Positions 61,139 through 64,000 of a stretch of DNA of 64,000 bases are shown piece by piece (position 1 is the stretch's first letter; the number at the start of each line of letters is the position of its first letter). The translations under genes were made by a program, and so were the position numbers. This DNA is from ZC4RG29 sp964521255 (GTDB lineage: Bacteria > Bacteroidota > Bacteroidia > Cytophagales > Cyclobacteriaceae). Below the pieces are notes generated by a model. That model saw only the letters and a list, made by a program, of their open reading frames with translations. It ran no database searches and was not told where the DNA came from. The stretch lies in contig CAZFRM010000008.1 in NCBI GenBank assembly GCA_964521255.1, positions 1-64,000 on the forward strand. The letters are read 5' to 3'.

Positions 61139-62140
61139 CTATTCACCTGCCCTGATAATTAAAATTATTCCTACCGTAAAGAGTATAAACATTATTCCTA
61201 ACAATGTCGATACACTTTTTGGAGCGTTCTTAAACTCTTTCCAAATGAATACTCCCCATAATGCAGCTACCAACGTCGCTCCCTGACCCAGTCCATATGA
61301 AATTGCAGCTCCGGCTTTTCCGGCAGCAATGAGATTAAGTGAGTTGCCAACACCCCAGATAATACCTCCCAGAATACCAACGAGGTGTGTTGGAAACGTT
61401 CCTTTGAAATATTCAGAATAGCTGGTAGGCTCACCGCTAATGGGCTTTTTAAACAGGATGGTATTAAAAACAAAATTGCTGATAAAAATTCCCAATGAAA
61501 AGATAACAACCGCAGTGTAAGGTGTCATCATTCCGGTTGCCGGTGTCATAAAGTTATCCAGGTCCATGGAAGCTGCAACAAATCGATAGAAGAACGACAT
61601 TAATACTCCCGCCACGATGGAGACAACTAGCCCTTTGGAAGAAACTTTTGTTCCTCCTGAAGACGTCTTGCTGTACGCTAATGCATTAATGATGATAGCC
61701 ACGCAAATCAAGCCGACGCCTGTAAATAACTGTATGGGATCTCCCTTTTGAGAACCTGCATAATTTACAATGACGCCGAGCACTAAAGCAATTCCAATTC
61801 CTACCGGAAAAGCTACCGACATACCCGCGATCGCGATCGCTGTTGACAACAATATATTCGCTGCGTTGAAAATCACACCGCCGAGAAAAGCGCTCACTAT
61901 ATTTCCTGTCTCGGCCTGCCGGAGATCTTCCAAAAAAGGACGTCCATGTTCTCCTATACTTCCCAGGGTAAATGCAAAAGCCAGCGAGAGAAGCAGTATG
62001 CCAAAAACATAATCCCAATAAAACAATTCATAGCGCCATGTCTTACCGGCTAGCTTTTGTGTATTTGCCCATGAGCCCCAACAGAGCATGGTGACGATGC
62101 AAAACAGTACGGCGACGGAATAACTTTGTACGATAAACAT
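61139..62140 (-). CDS. GRP/DMT-family sugar transporter
   Basis: 333 residues with about ten membrane helices (IVTMLCWGSWANTQKLAGK, IFNAANILLSTAIAIAGMSV, WGVGNSLNLIAAGKAGAAIS, ATLVAALWGVFIWKEFK). It belongs to the glucose/ribose permease GRP group of the drug-metabolite superfamily. It starts one base after the stop of the ADP-ribosylglycohydrolase gene, so the two are cotranscribed. From memory this pairing recurs in Bacteroidota with ribose or nucleoside genes; the substrate is inferred to be ribose or a related sugar. Confidence 0.85.
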   Translation of the reverse strand: MFIVQSYSVAVLFCIVTMLCWGSWANTQKLAGKTWRYELFYWDYVFGILLLSLAFAFTLGSIGEHGRPFLEDLRQAETGNIVSAFLGGVIFNAANILLSTAIAIAGMSVAFPVGIGIALVLGVIVNYAGSQKGDPIQLFTGVGLICVAIIINALAYSKTSSGGTKVSSKGLVVSIVAGVLMSFFYRFVAASMDLDNFMTPATGMMTPYTAVVIFSLGIFISNFVFNTILFKKPISGEPTSYSEYFKGTFPTHLVGILGGIIWGVGNSLNLIAAGKAGAAISYGLGQGATLVAALWGVFIWKEFKNAPKSVSTLLGIMFILFTVGIILIIRAGE

Positions 62141-63700
62141 TTACTTCACGGTTTTAGGTTGGCTGTCATAAATAAGAAGATTGGATAAATGCACTTCGAA
62201 ATCAGGATTCGGTTTTACATGTTTTATTGTGACGGTATGTTTTCCGGGAGCAAGCTGATATTTCCAGAAAAGCTCATGCCGCCGTTTAATATAACTCGCC
62301 GGAAGTTTTGCTGTCTCTACTTTTTCGTTATCAATATACAGGTCTGCGGTAGCAAAATAGTCTCCCTTGTAATCCCAGCTTGATCCTTTTACCGGGTCAC
62401 ACCATCCCATCATCACAAATCCAATACCTTCAAATTCAAATGTATATTCACCTTTCAGTAATTCATTAACAGATCTCTTTTCTACCGGATAGTGCCCGGT
62501 AAAACCTTGCTCGAGTCGAACGGTTTCGGGTTGCTGAACTTTGATCGTCACAGCGTCCTCGGTCACTTTTCCACCGTTGCGTTCAATTACCTGTAGCGAA
62601 TGTTTGAATCCCAGGGCATAAACATCATTCAATGACATCGTCGTGTATTTGAAGTCGATATCTTCAGCGTCTTTCAATCCCATTTTCCAGTAAGAAGGAA
62701 TGTTATCATAGCCCAGCATTGTGCCCAATATTCCGCCGGCTGATGAAGGATTGCAATCGGAATCCTGGCCTGCGCGTGTGGAGACATCCATGGTCTTGGT
62801 AAAGTCACCATTTCCATAAAGTAATCCCAGCACAATGTAGGCAGCATTGATTTTTGCATCGATGTTGAATGAGGTGAACACACCGTCCGGACAACCCACA
62901 TCGTCAGACCATTTCTTTTGTATTTCAAACCAGTTGCTCTTCCAGCCGTCAGGATATTGCTCATGCCATTGAATAACATCCTGGATGCATTTGTAAAATG
63001 TGCTTTCAGAGGGGATCGTCTTCAGTGCTTCTTTAACAACATAATGAATATCGTCTGATACAAACGCCAGGGAATACATAGCGCCTACATACACACCACC
63101 GTACCAGCCATCGCCATAGTTCATGATGTGACCAATACCATCTCCGATAGCGGCAGCAGTGTTCGGCATGCCGGGTGACATCAGACCCGAAAAGTCGGCT
63201 TCGATCTGAAAGTCAATATCATCGGCATGAGGATTGTTCAGCCAGTGGCCGGACTCCGGAGGCATAATTCCGTTCAGTATGTTATAACGGCCGGCCTGGT
63301 TGGCGTGCCACAAAACATACTCGGCATTGGCATACGCCTTTGCATGAGATTCCACGGGTGCATCAAGTCCTTCCTTTTCAAAGACGTCAACAAAGGTAAG
63401 GTCCATATACAAGTCATCGTACAGACCCGGTGAGTCGATCATGGTCTTGCGGATATATCCGTCATACCATACGATGGGCTGGTAATCGTTGATCATGGTT
63501 CCTTCAAACCGGAATTCCGTAGGACCGCCAAAAGTGACGCCAATCACCTGTCCGGCCCAGCCACCTTTTATCTTGTCCTGGAGCACTGTTTTCGACAGCG
63601 TAATTTCACTGGGTAGAGTTTCTTTTTTTTCTGTTGCTGGTTGCTGGCAGGCGCATAACCCGGCGAGCATAAGGTAAAGTGGTCTAAAGATTTTTCTCAT
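62141..63700 (-). CDS. ADP-ribosylglycohydrolase-family lipoprotein
   Basis: 519 residues. The lipobox is AGLCAC (residue 17-22), so it is exported. The ADP-ribosylglycohydrolase core (35-390) starts with KIKGGWAGQVIGVTFGG and has metal motifs LYDDLYMDLTFVDVFEKE, STRAGQDSDCNPSSAGGILG. The C-terminal 120 residues form a beta-sandwich, likely carbohydrate-binding (LYIDNEKVETAKLP; HTVTIKHVKPNPDFEVHL). It would cleave ADP-ribose- or related nucleoside-type bonds in the periplasm or outside, releasing a sugar for the transporter next door. Substrate unproven. Confidence 0.88.
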   Translation of the reverse strand: MRKIFRPLYLMLAGLCACQQPATEKKETLPSEITLSKTVLQDKIKGGWAGQVIGVTFGGPTEFRFEGTMINDYQPIVWYDGYIRKTMIDSPGLYDDLYMDLTFVDVFEKEGLDAPVESHAKAYANAEYVLWHANQAGRYNILNGIMPPESGHWLNNPHADDIDFQIEADFSGLMSPGMPNTAAAIGDGIGHIMNYGDGWYGGVYVGAMYSLAFVSDDIHYVVKEALKTIPSESTFYKCIQDVIQWHEQYPDGWKSNWFEIQKKWSDDVGCPDGVFTSFNIDAKINAAYIVLGLLYGNGDFTKTMDVSTRAGQDSDCNPSSAGGILGTMLGYDNIPSYWKMGLKDAEDIDFKYTTMSLNDVYALGFKHSLQVIERNGGKVTEDAVTIKVQQPETVRLEQGFTGHYPVEKRSVNELLKGEYTFEFEGIGFVMMGWCDPVKGSSWDYKGDYFATADLYIDNEKVETAKLPASYIKRRHELFWKYQLAPGKHTVTIKHVKPNPDFEVHLSNLLIYDSQPKTVK

Positions 63701-63725
63701 GGTTAATCGGTCTGGTGAACAATAT

Positions 63726-63869
63726 TCAATTTACTGATGAATCAAGAATATCAAACAAGCTCAGATATCCTTTCTCCCCTTGCTGAAGATCTGTCGTCAG
63801 CCGGAAGTATCGCTTTTCCGACTTGCTCATCGATTTGACCAGTGAAAAAAGGTGCTCTATTGAATACAT
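63726..63869 (-). pseudogene. 47-residue N-terminal remnant of a larger Bacteroidota protein
   Basis: The frame reads MYSIEHLFSLVKSMSKSEKR and continues YFRLTTDLQQGEKGYLSLFD before stopping. It resembles, from memory, the start of a family of about 500-residue Cytophagales proteins of unknown function (LF.LIKSLSKSEKRYFK). The rest is gone, so it is probably a decayed copy. It could be a real small gene. The rest of 63701-64000 holds nothing I recognise. Confidence 0.45.
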
Positions 63870-64000
63870 AGGATTACCTGATCTTAAAAATCAAAAATTT
63901 AGTATATGTCCGGTAAATTCAATAATTTTTGTCAATTCGAAGAGAAACTGTTCATAAAGATTGATTGTGTACTTATTAGGATTAGCTAAACAAGCTAAAA

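Noticed and set aside
1..64000. CRISPR arrays, rRNA genes, integrase, transposase or phage genes
   Set aside because: None seen; the repeats are dispersed palindromes, not regularly spaced arrays.

Overview
The window looks like chromosomal DNA from a Bacteroidota bacterium, most likely of the Cytophagia/Cytophagales type. The evidence is a SusC/SusD pair with a one-protein hybrid two-component regulator, a type IX secretion sorting domain, a PorD-type (DUF4835) gene in the order bamD-rpoZ-coaBC-porD-recN, promoter boxes of the TAnnTTTG type, and an almost complete absence of Shine-Dalgarno sequences. No ribosomal RNA, CRISPR array, transposase or phage gene was seen. One tRNA (Glu, TTC) is present. 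|| Layout. 1-2.9 kb: a TonB C-terminal-domain protein between two copies of a 133-bp repeat, small proteins, and GC-rich hairpins. 2.9-7.3 kb: a deaminase/Rnk-like pair, then a histidine kinase with an NtrC-type sigma-54 activator and two small genes. 7.5-17.2 kb: a minus-strand stress and respiration island. It holds ferredoxin, hemerythrin, a RIC iron-sulfur repair protein, truncated hemoglobin, a cbb3-like heme-copper oxidase with a fused FixO-cytochrome c subunit, an Rrf2 regulator with two matching 26-bp palindromic operator candidates, a 1-Cys peroxiredoxin, an isolated argC and a degenerate RIC paralogue. 17.4-29.7 kb: AraC regulator, VOC enzyme, cytochrome c, tRNA-Glu, gapA, oligopeptidase F, SMP-30 lactonase, CDF transporter, sulfatase and a flavin/2Fe-2S reductase. 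29.8-46 kb: mostly housekeeping (purB, an ECF sigma/anti-sigma set, methyltransferase, hicB with a broken hicA, mdh, tilS, OstA/LptA-like, bamD, rpoZ, coaBC, porD, recN). 46.1-61.1 kb: a polysaccharide utilisation locus predicted to act on beta-1,4-galactan (SusC, SusD, SusE, GH53, and a GH2-GH53 fusion) with its divergent hybrid regulator. 61.1-63.7 kb: a sugar transporter and an ADP-ribosylglycohydrolase lipoprotein. || How it fits together. The island at 7.5-17.2 kb reads as a nitric-oxide/low-oxygen response under one Rrf2 iron-sulfur sensor. The galactan locus is complete in itself: outer-membrane binding and import, two endo-galactanases, one fused to a beta-galactosidase, and a sensor-regulator. 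|| Most unusual features. Several families of short palindromic intergenic repeats occur, and three different families differ between copies by presence or absence of a small GC-rich hairpin. Repeats also form the 3' ends of genes (tilS, a hicA remnant, and the gene at 1535-2020). Other oddities are a RIC paralogue lacking the cysteine pair and one iron-ligand histidine, an oxidase subunit I with a duplicated signal-plus-membrane-segment N-terminus, and the GH2-GH53 fusion.
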